DNA from: Viola odorata
Lineage: Eukaryota > Streptophyta > Magnoliopsida > Malpighiales > Violaceae
Assembly (NCBI GenBank): GCA_963691705.1
Contig: OY829539.1
Span: forward strand, 50,318,327-50,382,326
Reading direction: 5' to 3'
Length of the DNA: 64,000 nucleotides
The notes beneath the pieces were generated by a model that ran no database searches, was not told the origin of the DNA, and worked only from the letters and a program-made list of their open reading frames with translations. The stretch's first letter is position 1. Each line of letters starts with the position of its first letter. The translations under genes and the position numbers were made by a program. Positions 47,917 to 61,616 of the stretch are shown piece by piece.

Positions 47917-50205
47917 TGATACGATCCAGCCCATCGTCGCACATAACCAGCAGCAGCCCAAAGCCCAAGCCCAGCAACGCATCCAGCCCTGCACCAGCCT
48001 GCCCCCGCGCTCAGCAGCACAACGACGTCGTCCCAACAAGCCCACGTGGCCTCCCAAGCAGCGTCATCCCACGCCCACGCACCAGCCCGCACGACCCGAT
48101 CACCAACCGCCCAACGCCCCCCACCTGCACAAGGCCCACTTGCCCATTACTCCACGCAACCCAGCAAACAGCATTTTCAAGCTTGGATTTTCCCAAGCTA
48201 TAAATAGATGCCTTCGTTCTCATTTAATACTCACTTTTTGATCATTGATAAACACTCAATCTCGAAGCCATTTTTAGTTAATTATTTCTTGTAATTTCTT
48301 ACTTTCTTTCCCTAAATTTCTTGTAAACTTTCGATCTTAAGCTAACAAATTCATTGCAAGTTTGAGTTCGATATTTCAAGTATATTCAATATAGAAAGGT
48401 TGCTCGTTCTTCGTTAACGAGAGGGTTTTCTTGAATTTACTTGTTCATATTATCATCCATATTTCACTTCTAAAATTCCCGATTCAAGAACCATTAATCT
48501 TGAATTAAAATTCCCTTATTTTTTTCATACACCTTTCTAAAATTCATACATCTTTCCATTACAAATTCCCGTTGCGCCTAACTCCTGAAGTCATCAATCC
48601 TTCATCCATCAATCATCCGAGTCATCCCCAATCGAGACTAGTTCCTTGCAATTCAACATCGAAGGATCCTAACACGTGGTAGCAGAGCTTGGCTGTCTCG
48701 AAGGTTGGTAGAAGTTCAAAAATCTCACTCATCAATTTATTTCAATTTCTTTGATATTCGTCATTCCTTCCACTCGTCCATTTTGTACTTTTCTCCACTA
48801 ACATTTTACTTTATTTATTTATTTTGCGATCCGAGCGTCCCTTCACTTGTGAATCCAAAAAAAAAAAAAGAGGAAAAGACACAAGTCAGAAACAAGGGAC
48901 AAGATCGCTAGGTAAGCTTTTTCGACACTTGACGTGGACTACCATTGGATGAGTCAAGCTTTCTTTCAGCTTCCGAAACACAAATCCGTTTGCACTATTC
49001 TTCATTCGGGTCTTTGTAAGTTTTCATTATTGTTTCCCATATCTCTTTCATTCCAAATTAAGGTCATTGCACAATCTCAATTTGTTCGTGTTATTTACCT
49101 TAATTTTTCCATACCTTCTTTGCATACCCAGTTTTCATTGTGTGTCACCAAAGTGCTCATCATTCTTTGAGTCATATTTGTTTTTAAAAACTAAAATTGG
49201 CTTTAAGTTTATTTGTTTATTTTTGTGTGATTTTGGTGAGAACAATAGAGAGAAGAGTGTAAACACGTGAGGGAGGGTACTAACAAACACCTTTTAGTTC
49301 TCCTTTGTGCTTATTTTCTTTGTGCAGGTACACTTCATGTCCAATGGAATGTGATCATCTAGGACTCTCTCAGTCATCCTATGGGTATGAATCTTATGCG
49401 GATAGGGTAGAGGACTCTTATGGGCGTTATGAGCAGCCAGACTACATTGATGGGTCATCACGGCATTGGAACCATAGCCATAACTACTATGCCGAGGCTG
49501 CACCTTCCCCACACCGTGGCACCTCTATCTATGTCTCGGACAGTAGCCCCCCTCATCGTTCCTATACCTCGTCGGCCTCTAGTGCACCTCCCCGTCATGC
49601 CCCGTCTTATCACACGACGCCATCCTCCACCCATGTCCGGAGTTCCACTCATCATCTGCACAAGGCCCACTTGCCCATTACTCCACGCAACCCAGCAAAC
49701 AGCATTTTCAAGCTTGGATTTTCCCAAGCTATAAATAGATGCCTTCGTTCTCATTTAATACTCGTTTTTTGATCATTGATAAACACTCAATCTCGAAGCC
49801 ATTTTTAGTTAATTATTTCTTGTAATTTCTTACTTTCTTTCCCTAAATTTCTTGTAAACTTTCGATCTTAAGCTAGCAAATTCATTGCAAGTTTGAGTTC
49901 GATATTTCAAGTATATTCAATATAGAAAGGTTGCTCGTTCTTCGTTAACGAGAGGGTTTTCTTGAATTTACTTGTTCATATTATCATCCATATTTCACTT
50001 CTAAAATTCCCGATTCAAGAACCATTAATCTTGAATTAAAATTCCCTTATTTTTTTCATACACCTTTCTAAAATTCATACATCTTTCCATTACAAATTCC
50101 CGTTGCGCCTAACTCCTGAAGTCATCAATCCTTCATCCATCAATCATCCGAGTCATCCCCAATCGAGACTAGTTCCTTGCAATTCAACATCGAAGGATCC
50201 TAACA
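47917..50205 (+). mobile_element. Young non-autonomous LTR retrotransposon nested in a gypsy LTR
   Basis: Direct repeats 48126-48674 and 49657-50205 (549 bp each) differ at only about three positions. Both end in CCTAACA. The left LTR probably starts earlier, at TGATACG (47917), because CCCGA (47912-47916) resembles CCCGG right of the element (50206-50210), a plausible 5-bp target duplication with one change. Each LTR carries TATAAATAG. A primer site TGGTAGCAGAGC begins at 48677, close to the methionine-tRNA type. The interior is 982 bp. No purine tract precedes the right LTR, so a deletion took it and the first 209 bp of the right LTR. Confidence 0.85.
49344..49656 (+). pseudogene. Gag-like N-terminal frame, truncated, in the non-autonomous LTR element
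   Basis: Starts ATGGAATGTGATCATC and encodes a tyrosine/serine/histidine-rich N-terminus (MECDHLGLSQSSYGYES, then many Pro/Ser/His residues). It runs into the right LTR at 49657 without a capsid or zinc-knuckle domain. The position just after the leader suggests the start of gag, cut by deletion. No database family can be assigned from sight. Confidence 0.45.
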
Positions 50206-51854
50206 CCCGGTAACCCTCTCGGATCACTGCGATCACTCTTGGTAGGAGACGATGTGTGTATCATAAAGTTACCGGGATTTCACTGAACTAGTCCACGTGG
50301 CATATACTTTACCATTTATCGAAATCTAAGTTACCGGTTTCATAAAATATTAGAAATGCCCTTTGTGTAATTTGATGTATTGTGGGTTCTTATCATCTAA
50401 AAAAAAAAGTATTGGTAACATGAGCAAGTAAAGAATATAATGCATGAGATGAGCCAAAAGTTGGGCCACTAGCCAGGGAATATGTTACTGCCTTAGGTCC
50501 TTTGCTCTCTAAGTTTTTGCCAGCATGGTCATAGCTATGCAGGTGATAAGCCTCCTCTCTTTCTTCCCAATCCTTTCTTTTTGTAGTTAAAGGAGATGAG
50601 ATTCAAATACGAAATTAACTACGTGCTAATATTTTACTATTAGTAAAATAATCAATTAGTTATACCTACATTGACTTCGTTTTCTCTTTTCCTTTCCTTT
50701 TATTTTCTTAAATTTTCTCCTATTAGCCTTGCAAAAGGATATTCCAATGAATAAAGGTACGTACTAATGTGTTTATTAACTTTTTAATTTATATGGGCAT
50801 GTGTTAATCATAACTATTTATGTAAATAGAAGGAAATATTAATTTAAGAAAAATAAATAAAATACTAGATGGGGAAAAAACATTATTAACTACTTTTTAA
50901 AAAGAATTATTTACCTAAACAGTTAGTGTGAATTTTTTCAAGATCACCTATTATAGTTATTTTTAAGTATTTAAATATAATTAATGGTTAAAACAATAAA
51001 AAAAATCTCACATTTGTCTCTTTTTTCATTGGAGTAAAATAAAATCTCAAAAAAATCTAAATAAATTAACAAAACCAAACTAATGGAAAATAATAATCAA
51101 ATAAATGGTCAACCATAAGCATATGTGAAGCCACAGTGCCACCCTCCAAAACATTCATCCAACAGTGTGAAATGACAAAAATACCATCCAAAATGGACAG
51201 TAGTAAATATGTTTTTTGGTATAAAAAAAGTGTCTCCTTGCTGTAATGTCAGCAATCTTTGCTGGTAACAGTGTAGTTTCTAAACCCAATTAGGAAGACT
51301 AATCAAATTTTAGAAATTTACAAATCTTGACAGACATTTTCCCTTTTTTTCAATTTTTTCCAGAAAAAAGAACTCAAGAGGCTCTGGTAAAAAACCCACA
51401 CTGTCACTATAAAAACACCCTCTTTCTCTCTCCCTCTGCGCACCATCCCTCTCCCCATCAAAAATCTCTCTCTTCGTCTCTGCTCTCTCTGCTACAATAC
51501 TGCTCTGTTTCTTCTTCATCTGAAATTAGAAGAAGTGGTAGCATTGACTGGCATAGATTGTGAGATTCAGAGAGAAGAAAACAAGAAAAAGAAAGGGAAG
51601 TGAAAAAAGTGAGAGATTTTTGCTGTGATTTCCTTTTCTGGGGAACAAAACGGAGATATTTTACTGTTTCTTGCTCACATTTCTCTTTTTTTTCTTTCTC
51701 CATGTACTCATTTCTACATAAACCCTTTTCATACCAGCCGCATTGCTAACAATTCCATTCAAAAACCCATATCAGAAAAAAAGAATCAAAAAACAGATCC
51801 TCCTCCCTCCCCTGTTTTTGCTCTGTTTTTATTTTATTTTTAACTTGAGAAAAA
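50206..51854. other. LTR remainder, spacer and CSLA promoter
   Basis: About 50206-50330 appears to be the interrupted gypsy LTR tail. The rest up to about 51300 is AT-rich, with no gene. A TATA box CTATAAAAAC lies at 51408-51417, about 440 bp before the CSLA start codon. It is followed by a C/T-rich stretch (51418-51500), typical of a long plant 5' UTR. Confidence 0.5.
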
Positions 51855-54800
51855 ATGGCCCAAGATTCGTTTGATATTCCGGTGTCGAGGGATGACATTT
51901 TTGGGCAACTAACGCTTGTTTGGGAGCTAATCAAAGCTCCATTGATAGTTCCTCTGTTGAATCTCATGGTTTACATATGCTTAGCCATGGCGCTGATGCT
52001 GTTCGCCGAAAGAGTTTATATGGGTATCGTTATTGTCCTGGTGAAACTTTTCTGGAAGAAACCAGACAAGCGTTACAACTGGGAACCAATCCAGGACGAT
52101 TTGGAATCTGGAAATTCCAATTTCCCTATGGTTCTGATTCAAATCCCCATGTTCAATGAAAGAGAGGTACTCTGTTTTTTGCTCTGTTTTTTGTTGTTGT
52201 CATAGGTTTTGTTTTCTACTTGGCTTTTTTAAAGAAAAAATGGGTTTTAGAGATAAAGAAGTTTCAAGCCTGAAGTTTGATGCTTTATCTAATTTTATTT
52301 CTGGGTTTAAGCGGTTTTGTAATGATTAGTGCTTCTTTTTTGGGGTTGTTAACAGGTTTACAAGCTATCAATTGGGGCAGCGTGTAACCTTTCTTGGCCT
52401 GCAGATCGTCTTGTGATCCAAGTGCTTGATGATTCAACTGATGAGGCTATCAAGGTAAGCATGGAATTAACAAAAACTAATCACCATAACAAAACCCAAT
52501 GCCTATTAATATTAATTTTAATTAATCTTTTTATTATTATTATTATTATGCGGTCTAGTTAGACTCTTTTTTTTTTTTGGAACAGTTGCAACTTCTTTTT
52601 GAAGGATTATATTATTGTTTTGTTTTGTTAAATTCCTTTTTTATCTTGCCACTAGCACCACTTTGTTGGTCGCAAATGGAAAAAAAAGCCCAATAATTCA
52701 GCTTCTTAATTGGATTTAGGCGTGATTTATTCCCATTCCATTTTGGTGTTGCCTTAAAGTGAAATTGGAAAATTGACCCATAGTTAATTATCATTAGTAA
52801 TTATGTACCTAAAATTCAAAAAAAAGCTTGGTAAATGTAAAAAATTTGGATGATTTTTGTGTGTGCGCAGCAAATGGTGGAGCTAGAATGCCAGAGATGG
52901 GCAAGCAAGGGCTTAAACATAGTGTACCAAATTAGAGAGACGAGGGGAGGATACAAAGCTGGTGCTTTAAAAGAAGGGTTAAAAAGGAACTATGTCAAAA
53001 ATTGCGAGTATGTGGCCATCTTTGATGCCGATTTCCAACCGGAGCCGGACTATCTCCGGCGTGCCATCCCCTTCTTGATGCACAATCCCGACATTGCCCT
53101 CGTTCAAGGCCGTTGGAGATTTGGTAAGTCTATAGTTATTAACCATTTATTAAAACTTATTACCCTAATCCCCCACTAACCACGCTTGCTAATATAATTA
53201 ATTGGTATCAAGGAGCTCATAATTCAGTATTACTTGTTTGGGTTTGGTTTGATTCGTGTTTATCTTGTGTTTTGTCAATTTATTTACTATTAGGAAGTGT
53301 CGGTGGCAGTCTCTAAATTTTACTATTGGTGGCTTATTTTGGTAATTTGGTCGCAGAAAAAGGACGAACGAGAAATGCAAAAACTCGGTTTAACAGATTT
53401 ACCAATAGGGACTAGTGAGATGGGGTGGGGGTGATGTGACGTGGGGTCACCCATAAATCACGGGGTAGGACCCACTTTAGCCTGGCTAATATACATCTCG
53501 CACACGTGCAACCTACCACGTCATGACACGTACAGATTAGGATTTAGGACACTCCCATATTTCTAACTGTTTCTTTTTTAGGGATCATTTTTATTACCCC
53601 TCCGTTTTACTCCCGCAATATACACGTAGTTTAGCGTTTGTCTGCTGATACATATGTGTAATTATTCGAATTCGTATCTCATTTTTATGTATTAAAAATT
53701 AAGTGATTAAATTTACAAGCAATTAGGGTAGGGGAAATGATTTGTTTTTTCCCTTTAGTGCTTACTTGTTCAACACTTGTCTTTTGCTAGTGTATGTTCT
53801 TTCTCATATGCTAGTGTCTTCCTTGTCCACTGAAGTTTGTTTTAGTGGGAGTGGATAGATAAACCCTTTAGGGGTATTTTGGTCAATTGGATTGCAACCA
53901 AAAAAAGGGTGACCCGGATTGTACGGATCACATGGACACACCTCTCCCCTTGGCCCAACCAGGAAAAACCAAAAAAATAAAAGTCGAGGAAAATGCGTCA
54001 TTCTCTCTCAACCGTTTGTTTATCTCTCCCCACTCCTCAGTCACGTGTTATCATTGTGCCTTTTTGGAATCAGTGGGTCCCGCCTCCTAATTGCCGACAC
54101 TTACATTGTGTTTTCTTTTTGTGTTGCATATATTACTAAATACTAATAATTAATTTCATAATTTTACTAAATAATGGAAAAATGGAAAAATTTATAATTA
54201 CCAATATTTTGTTTAATTTTGATGAGAATAAATAGGGATAGTATTATCATTATAATTACAATAATTGTAAAATAACATTATGTATTCATTAAAAAAGTAT
54301 TCCTGACATCACGTGTTTTACTTCGCATGACACTATCAACAAAACTGTCGGTTACACTTGATTGGATACTGAAACTTGTGACGTGGCAACATTGCATTTG
54401 CTTTCTTTCTTCTCTTTTTGACACTAGTAGGAAGTTAACTGCGCTAGAATCCTTGCTGGAGATTAATTAATGCTAATGAAAGTGATGATGTAATGCAGTG
54501 AACTCTAATGAGTGTTTGCTGACAAGAATGCAAGAGATGTCACTGGATTACCATTTCACTGTGGAGCAAGAAGTTGGATCAGCTACTCATGCTTTCTTCG
54601 GCTTTAACGGTACAACAAATTAACCTCAATCTATCTACAAATCAGTGGTGCAATTCTAGCTAGAGCATTGAACATTCATCTTGCTAATTACGAGTTCGTG
54701 ATGATTAACTGTAATGATATAGGGACTGCTGGTGTGTGGAGAATTGCTGCTATTAATGAAGCTGGTGGATGGAAGGACAGAACAACTGTAGAGGACATGG

Positions 54801-56257
54801 ATCTTGCGGTCCGAGCTAGTCTAAGGGGATGGAAATTTGTGTACCTTGGTGATCTTCAGGTACTTAATTTGTCGCTATAAAACCTTTGTGTTCTTAATTG
54901 ATCTTGCTGGCTATGGCATTTACAACGTTTCGGTACATGACATTTCTAATTTGCCTTTTTTTGCTTTGGTAGGTGAAAAGTGAACTTCCTAGTACTTTCA
55001 AGGCCTTTAGGTTCCAGCAGCACAGGTGGTCTTGTGGTCCTGCTAATCTTTTCAGGAAAATGGTCATGGAGATTGTCAGAAACAAGGTTGGTTTTCGGTT
55101 TCTTAGGCCTACAAATCACCATGATAGATGAGAAATTCTGAAAACATCTGTGACTTACTTCCAATTAAATTTTCCTATCTTCTAATTTCTGCTCTCTTGA
55201 ATTTGTTCCAGAAAGTGAGATTCTGGAAGAAGGTTTATGTGATCTACAGCTTCTTCTTTGTTCGCAAGATCATAGCCCACATGGTCACTTTCTTCTTCTA
55301 CTGTGTTGTACTTCCATTGACCATTCTGGTTCCTGAAGTTAAAGTTCCGATCTGGGGTGCTGTTTACATTCCTTCCATCATCACCATTTTAAATTCTGTA
55401 GGAACTCCAAGGTATGATTTTTCCACTTTTCTACTTACTCCTCATCAGTTTCACCCTTTTCTTGCACCAGCACTACTATTGTGAAATTGAGCAACTAACT
55501 TTTCCTTAATGTACCAGGTCAATTCACTTATTGTTTTACTGGATCCTTTTCGAGAATGTGATGTCATTGCATCGCACAAAGGCAACGTTTATCGGTCTGT
55601 TCGAGGCAGGCAGAGCTAACGAGTGGGTTGTGACTGAAAAACTGGGAAATACACTTCAGAAGCAAGCCGATGCAGCAAAGAACAAGACAAACATCAAAGT
55701 CCCAAGAAAGTTTAAGTTCAAAATTAGTGACAGGTAAAACACCTTTAAAATTTTATTTGATCCTTTTTGCAGAAACATATTAGCTATAACAAAATAATAT
55801 TTATTACATTCCAAGTCAAGGACATGGATATAGACTAACTACTAAAACTACTCCATTAGGATATAGAATTTGGTAGTCTGACCAAATCCAAGCACCCGCA
55901 TTTTTGTTTCCACTTCTTTGTCATAGTTGTTGAACTTCTCTGCATTCTAAAAGCCTTAACTAGAAAACAAGGGAATGCCTCCCTGGATAGGCAACAACAA
56001 CAGTTTACATTCTTTTAATTATCGTATTCTTCGCGAACTTACAAATAGCTACAACAAAGTGTTTGGATTAGTTTAACTAACATGGGTTTTTCTGTTTGAG
56101 CAGACTGAATACATTGGAGCTGTGGTTTGCATTATTCCTTTTCTTCTGCGGATGTTATGATTTTGTCCATGGGAAGCACAACTACTTCATATACCTGTTC
56201 CTGCAAACCATCACCTTCTTCATCTGTGGAATGGGATATGTTGGTACCATCATATAA
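51855..56257 (+). CDS. CSLA9: CSLA glucomannan 4-beta-mannosyltransferase
   Basis: Nine exons: 51855-52166, 52356-52454, 52871-53123, 54499-54609, 54723-54859, 54973-55086, 55212-55411, 55518-55733 and 56104-56257. The product is 531 residues, the usual CSLA size. One N-terminal membrane segment (about 35-65) is followed by the GT2 catalytic loop: VLDDSTDE (about 126-133), [11 protein letters not shown] (about 195), VEDMD (about 285) and QQHRW (about 318-322), the D,D,D,QxxRW signature. Four or so C-terminal membrane segments complete it. The family makes beta-1,4-mannan/glucomannan from GDP-mannose in the Golgi. The N-terminus ([20 protein letters not shown]) and intron pattern resemble CSLA9; the exact paralogue is inferred. 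Intron 3 is 1375 bp. No defect was seen. Confidence 0.95.
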
Positions 56258-59200
56258 GTGCAGCAGAGGATAATTTCAAGAATAGGTGTCATCCATTCAA
56301 TTAAAATTGTTTATTGTGGAATCAAACTCTCTGGTGATAAATACCAAGAAGAGGAAAGCCTTTATTGTTGTCCAAAACACATACTGAATCAAGATCAGGG
56401 GAGGATTTGCAGAAGACAGGAAAACAGAACAGCAGCCTATTATTGATTTAGACCACAAGAATGTTATTTCATTTATAAGATAGATTGGTTTGTTACAGTG
56501 AGATTTTGGGGTTTTTTTTTTTCAATTTTCAATTTATTTTTTGGTCTCCCATTGTTAGTGTTCTTTAGTTTAGATTCATATTCATAAGAATAAGGTGGTG
56601 AAATGAAATGGTGCATTTGTACTCAATATTTAATTTATTATCTCGGCTTTCATTTATACTCTCTTGGATTGTATCAGAATTTAGGAATTTTTGTTGTTTT
56701 TTATGTAAAAAAAAATGATAGAATTTTCATTAATGTGACAAGAAGCTTTTCCAATTTCATGTCATATCCGTTTGAAATGATATTAGTATCAAATCATTCG
56801 TATTAATCAATTATTATTAAAAAAATAGTTATCTTCCTAGAAAATGTTTAATAGTTTCTTGCAAGTAGGATGGCATCCCCTTTATTTATTTATTTAATTT
56901 AATTTACATAACCACTTTTGTAGATGCTAATAAAAAGGATCTTACCCTTCAATACTTTGATATATACAAAAATCTATACTTTGTAAATTCTTTTGGAAGA
57001 AGGAAGTGGAACATAAACACACTTTCCATGCTTTTGTGTCGGTGCCAATCATTTGTAGGCTATGGCATGAGATTAGGGCTCAATTTTAATCCGAAGCCAT
57101 GTTTGTTTCCATGATTTGTGTTAATTTTTTAGTTTTTTTTCTTGCTCTTTTTAATGATTAGACCTTCATCACTTCTAGCATAAGTAACAATTAGGAAATG
57201 ACATTATCTTTTTCTTTTCGTCTACTCCTTCGTCCTCTCTGATTCTTTTAAATGTAAAATTAATCTCGTTCAAATATTGTCAGGTTTCAAACCCTTTTTG
57301 CACTTAAATCTATAACAAAACATGGGCAAAAACTGTAATCCACTTTTATAACATACTAGCAAGTAGCTAGTACTACAACCTGCACAATAAATAAATTGGA
57401 AACCTGAATTTCTAAAAAGCTTAGGGAATGCCACTTTTTATTTTTATTTTTTTAACCCAATCTCTGAGAACCCATAACAATTAATAATTAGTAGTTTTAG
57501 AAAATGAAATATTTTTTTTAGGCTGAGTCATAGATTGTGGAAACTTCCAAAAGAAGTAAATCTGATTGCTCAGCATATAAAATGAAAAACAAAATGCCCA
57601 AAAACAATGGGCACAGCACAGATCAGTATTCCCTCAGGCCTCAGCCATCATAACATTTTTTTAATTATGCCAAAACTATTGTCATAAAAACAAGTAAACA
57701 AACAAAGGACAAAGGTTGGGACCATAGAAGATGCACAGCTGACTTTAGCGGGAAATAAACAGAAAAAAGGTTGAAAAATCAGCATGATTATTTGCACAAG
57801 GAGATAATTAGTGTTTTTCTTTATAAAAAAGTATTAAATCACTCAATTTATCAGGGTAAGATTAATTGTGTTCATATCAGATCGACCTACTAAATATAAA
57901 ATGCTTTTAATGTCATTTTTTTATAAGGTAATAATAAAAAAATTATTATCTTATCTTTAAAACGGAGAAAATTATGTTGAGAGAGCCACCACTCTTTAAA
58001 GACTCAATAAAATTTAGACATAATTAACCTCAATTGAAAGGACACTCGTATCAACATTCGGTTGTTTTCTTTGATAGTTTTGTGGCAATTACTAGCAACG
58101 TGCTAACAGCAGGCCATCACATGCCTACTGCGGCCGCCCACATTACTTGAACCACATTCAAGTAATTAAGTTAGCTTCTCATTCAATTAACCAAACCAAA
58201 TGTTGTGTTTATTTATAGATTAGATTATTTATTATGCATCTTCACGAATAACACAGCTCATAATGTTTATCCCAATATAGAAATTTTGCATTTTACTTAA
58301 ATTTTTTCTTTTAGTTCATAAAAATAAGATATTCATTAAATCTGGTCACAATAACTCAACTTTATTCGATACAATAGTAATTATTTTAGTGAATTAGAAA
58401 TGAGAATTGTTTAAGAAACAAGGAAAGAAAAAAAAAGAGGTTGGATGGTGGAATCATAAATGACAACCAACCCTTTAATTTTTCTCTTTTTACTTTTTAG
58501 TTTAGATAATAAATATAAATAAAATAATAGTAGCATAAAATCTTTGAGCTTTAATCTTTAGTGGGTTTTGCTTTAATATAAAAAATATGGTAAAATTCCA
58601 ATTTCAATAATTGAAGAAAAGAATCCCAAACTTGATGGAGACAACAAGCAGCAGTACTGTTGCAACATTAAACAATTCTGGCATTGGGAGAGACAACAAC
58701 AGACCCCAGCAGCTTGCCCAAGTGATGAACTTTTCTCTTTTTACTTGGTACAGTGACAAGAAACGATAAATTAGTGGCATATCATATGGGCTATGGCAGG
58801 AAAGACGAGAAAAGGTAAGCATTGCCTAGCTAGTACTAGAAATTAGTGAGGGACAAGTTTTATCAATGCTACAAACCATTGCCTAGCTAGCTTTGTTCTG
58901 TGTCATAAAATTGGTACCTACCAAGAGAATAAATGTATACATTACCATGAAATCCAAATGTAAATTTTCACATTCTCAACCAAACAAGAGGTTTTAAAGA
59001 AAAGACGATATTTGCGTTTTTTTTTAACGACAGGTTTAATTTTTTGGACTCAACTTAAGGTACAAACCTCAACTAGCTGGCTCTCACTACTAGATGAACT
59101 AGCATTTCAGTCGTGAGGAACAAAGGTAAGAAACTTACTTATTCGTAAATAAGATATCAGATTAAAATATAGAGAATGTAAAACATTAATGTTCAAAGAA

Positions 59201-59907
59201 TCATTAATGTACAAATGAGATTAGTATCATGCTCGTAAGAAGTGAAGAGAGCACTCAAAAAGATCACGAAGTACACATTCGATAGTAATAAGATTTGAGC
59301 AAATATTAAGAAAAAAAAGTTGGATTATAATTTTTAATTGAAAGAAAGAAAGAGTGGTAAAGACAAAAGGAGGAAGTGTGATTGGTAATGGATGAGCTAG
59401 AAAGGCATATTCAAGGGCATGCACATGCCAAAGTATTCTCTTGCAAGCTTGTTTATTTTGTCGGTAAAGTTCCAAACAAATAAAAACTTAGTTTATGTGT
59501 ATGAGCAAGCTTGTCCTTATGATAAAATAAATGTCCTTTTCCATTTGTTCTGGAATAATATGATTATAGTATAACTTTTATTTAATCTTTCAATTTTGTG
59601 TGTATATAAAAAAATTAAGTGGTGATCACTTGCAATATGCAAATATTTGATAATTCACAACAGATTTCAATCATTATGTACAAGAAATGCAGATGACATC
59701 CATGGAGGGGCTGAAAACAAGTCACATGAGTATCCAAGATTTAGAAATAGATGTATAATTGTTAGTTGATGTGTCTTCTCAATTTGCTGTCATGAGCTAA
59801 CGTTTTTGGTTTTAGAATTAGCCTTCTTGCATTTGGTCTTTACGATCAATAAAAATAACATTTAAATTATCAATCAGTATACATGAGTTATTCAGTTCAA
59901 CTAGTTA
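56258..59907. other. 3' UTR of CSLA then AT-rich spacer
   Basis: The first 300 bp or so are likely 3' UTR. The rest is AT-rich. Open frames at 58604-58822 and 59227-59475 (minus) show no family motifs. No gene was recognised. Confidence 0.5.
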
Positions 59908-60154
59908 CTCCCTCCATCCCCAAAAGGATGTCTTCCTCGCATCCCAATATTCAGTAGGGAGCGCATATTGAGGAGGCCGGATGAGGCACTATTTGACCCC
60001 AAAAAATTCCGTACTTTTTTTTGAACGTTAAGGATTAACGTACTTCCGAGAAAAAATTCGGGGCAAAATTGTCTCAAATAGTGACTGTTCCGGCCGTCTT
60101 AAGATACGTTCCGAAACAGTAAAAGCAAATACTAAAACGACATCCTTTTGGGGG
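59908..60154. mobile_element. Stowaway-like MITE (3' terminus eroded)
   Basis: Starts CTCCCTCCATCCCCAAAAGG after TA (59906-59907). The interior closely matches 22562-22818. The right end reads GACATCCTTTTGGGGG and then departs, so the last 10 bp or so of the inverted terminus are lost or replaced by TATATA. Confidence 0.82.
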
Positions 60155-61533
60155 TATATATCGGTTTTTATGAACATAAGATGGTAAGTTTGATCGACCT
60201 CCAGCCTATTAATATTGGTCCATCTATTCTTTCACACGTACTTCCCGCAATCCTCAACAAACCTGTAATAACTTCGGTTGCAAGCCAAGCAATAATCAAT
60301 GTAACTATAAAGTTTTTTTCCCTTTCGGGACTACTATGCTCATCTCTATAACCGTCTATTAGAGTAGAGACCTATAAATATCAGAAAATATCTAATCAGA
60401 GGTCCTTGTCAAGCATTTAAACAGGCACTGTGTGGGGTGGGTAAGGTTGATCTCATCAAATTGTGATTGTTGTCTACCGGGCTTTGACTTCCTTCGATGT
60501 TTGGATCCACGAGTGAGTCCGGAGTTAACTTAAGACTATCGGGTTAAGCTTTATTGGACCTTTAATTACCTAAAAGAAAAGCATCACTGGGCTAGGCCCA
60601 ACGTTTATACATGGATTTGCTTTATATGAGCCCAAACTTTGAAACACACCTTTTTGCTAAAGAAATCCAATATTTTTACTCATTCAGGAAAAAGGTAATC
60701 TAAGATTTGACTATTATTTTCATTTTGAAGTGGATATTCAAGAGTTGGGGAATTCAACTTAATTTAATTTATTAGAAAAATAAAATCAAAATTTTAAAGT
60801 GAAATTTGTTGTTTGGATGGTAATAAAGATAACAATAGAAATTCGAGTTTAAATTCGAATTTCACCTTCACTTATTAAAAAAAATGAAAATTTTTGTTCT
60901 CTATGAGATATAGTTTCATCTCAATTTTTATGTGGAGGTCCCTAGCACTAGGGTTTATGCTAGTGGTGAAGGATTAGGGAGACATTTTTAGAAATAAATT
61001 ATAGGTTCAAATTCTTGGAAACAAAAAAGGATAAAAATATCATAATCTATATGGTACTCTTACAAAGTTGGGAATTAACTGGCCATAACACGTCAAATAT
61101 TAGATATTTCAGATAATTTTTGTTCAATAAAATGATTACTATTGTATCGAATAAATGAGTTTTTTTAGTCCCTGTATTTCAAAAAAAGTTCAAATAAATC
61201 TCAAATTTATTTTATCATACAAAGAAAATGAAGAGCTGATATAAATTAACTTAATTGATCTTTTAATCAAACGAGTACTAAATTTTGCTGTTAAAACATG
61301 CAGCTTATGTATACCAGCTTCAAGACAATCTTCAACCCTTGGAGAAAAGTCTTAAGATGGGTTACGTCATTTTTTTTTTTCTTAATTTTTTTTATGTCAT
61401 GTCAATTATTAGCATGCCACGTATAAAATTGGAGAATTTTTAATTTGGTTGAAAATTTTAAAAAAAAATATAATTTAAGATTTAGTGAATGCAGGTATTT
61501 TTTATAGAAAGGCAAGGAAAGGAAAAAACGTTA
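60155..61533. other. Spacer, no gene seen
   Basis: No coding frame with recognisable features. The segment 60410-60560 is less AT-rich and may be repeat-derived, but I could not assign it. GGAAAAAACG just left of the tRNA gives T6 on the minus strand, a Pol III terminator. Confidence 0.5.
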
Positions 61534-61616
61534 TGCTGGCTATGGGGTTCGAACCCATGCGCACTTATGTGCAGAAGATCTTAAGTCTTCCCCCTTAACC
61601 TCTCGGGCAAACCAGC
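61534..61616 (-). tRNA. tRNA-Leu(UAA)
   Basis: The minus strand folds as a class II tRNA. The acceptor stem is GCTGGTT/AGCCAGC with discriminator A, and the D-arm is GCCCGAGAGGTTAAGGGG. The anticodon stem GAAGA/TCTTC encloses loop CTTAAGA (anticodon TAA). A long variable arm (GCACATAAGTGC) and a T-arm ATGGGTTCGAACCCCAT follow. The internal A and B boxes are intact. A T6 run lies 4 nt past the 3' end as a Pol III terminator. There is no intron. Confidence 0.97.
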
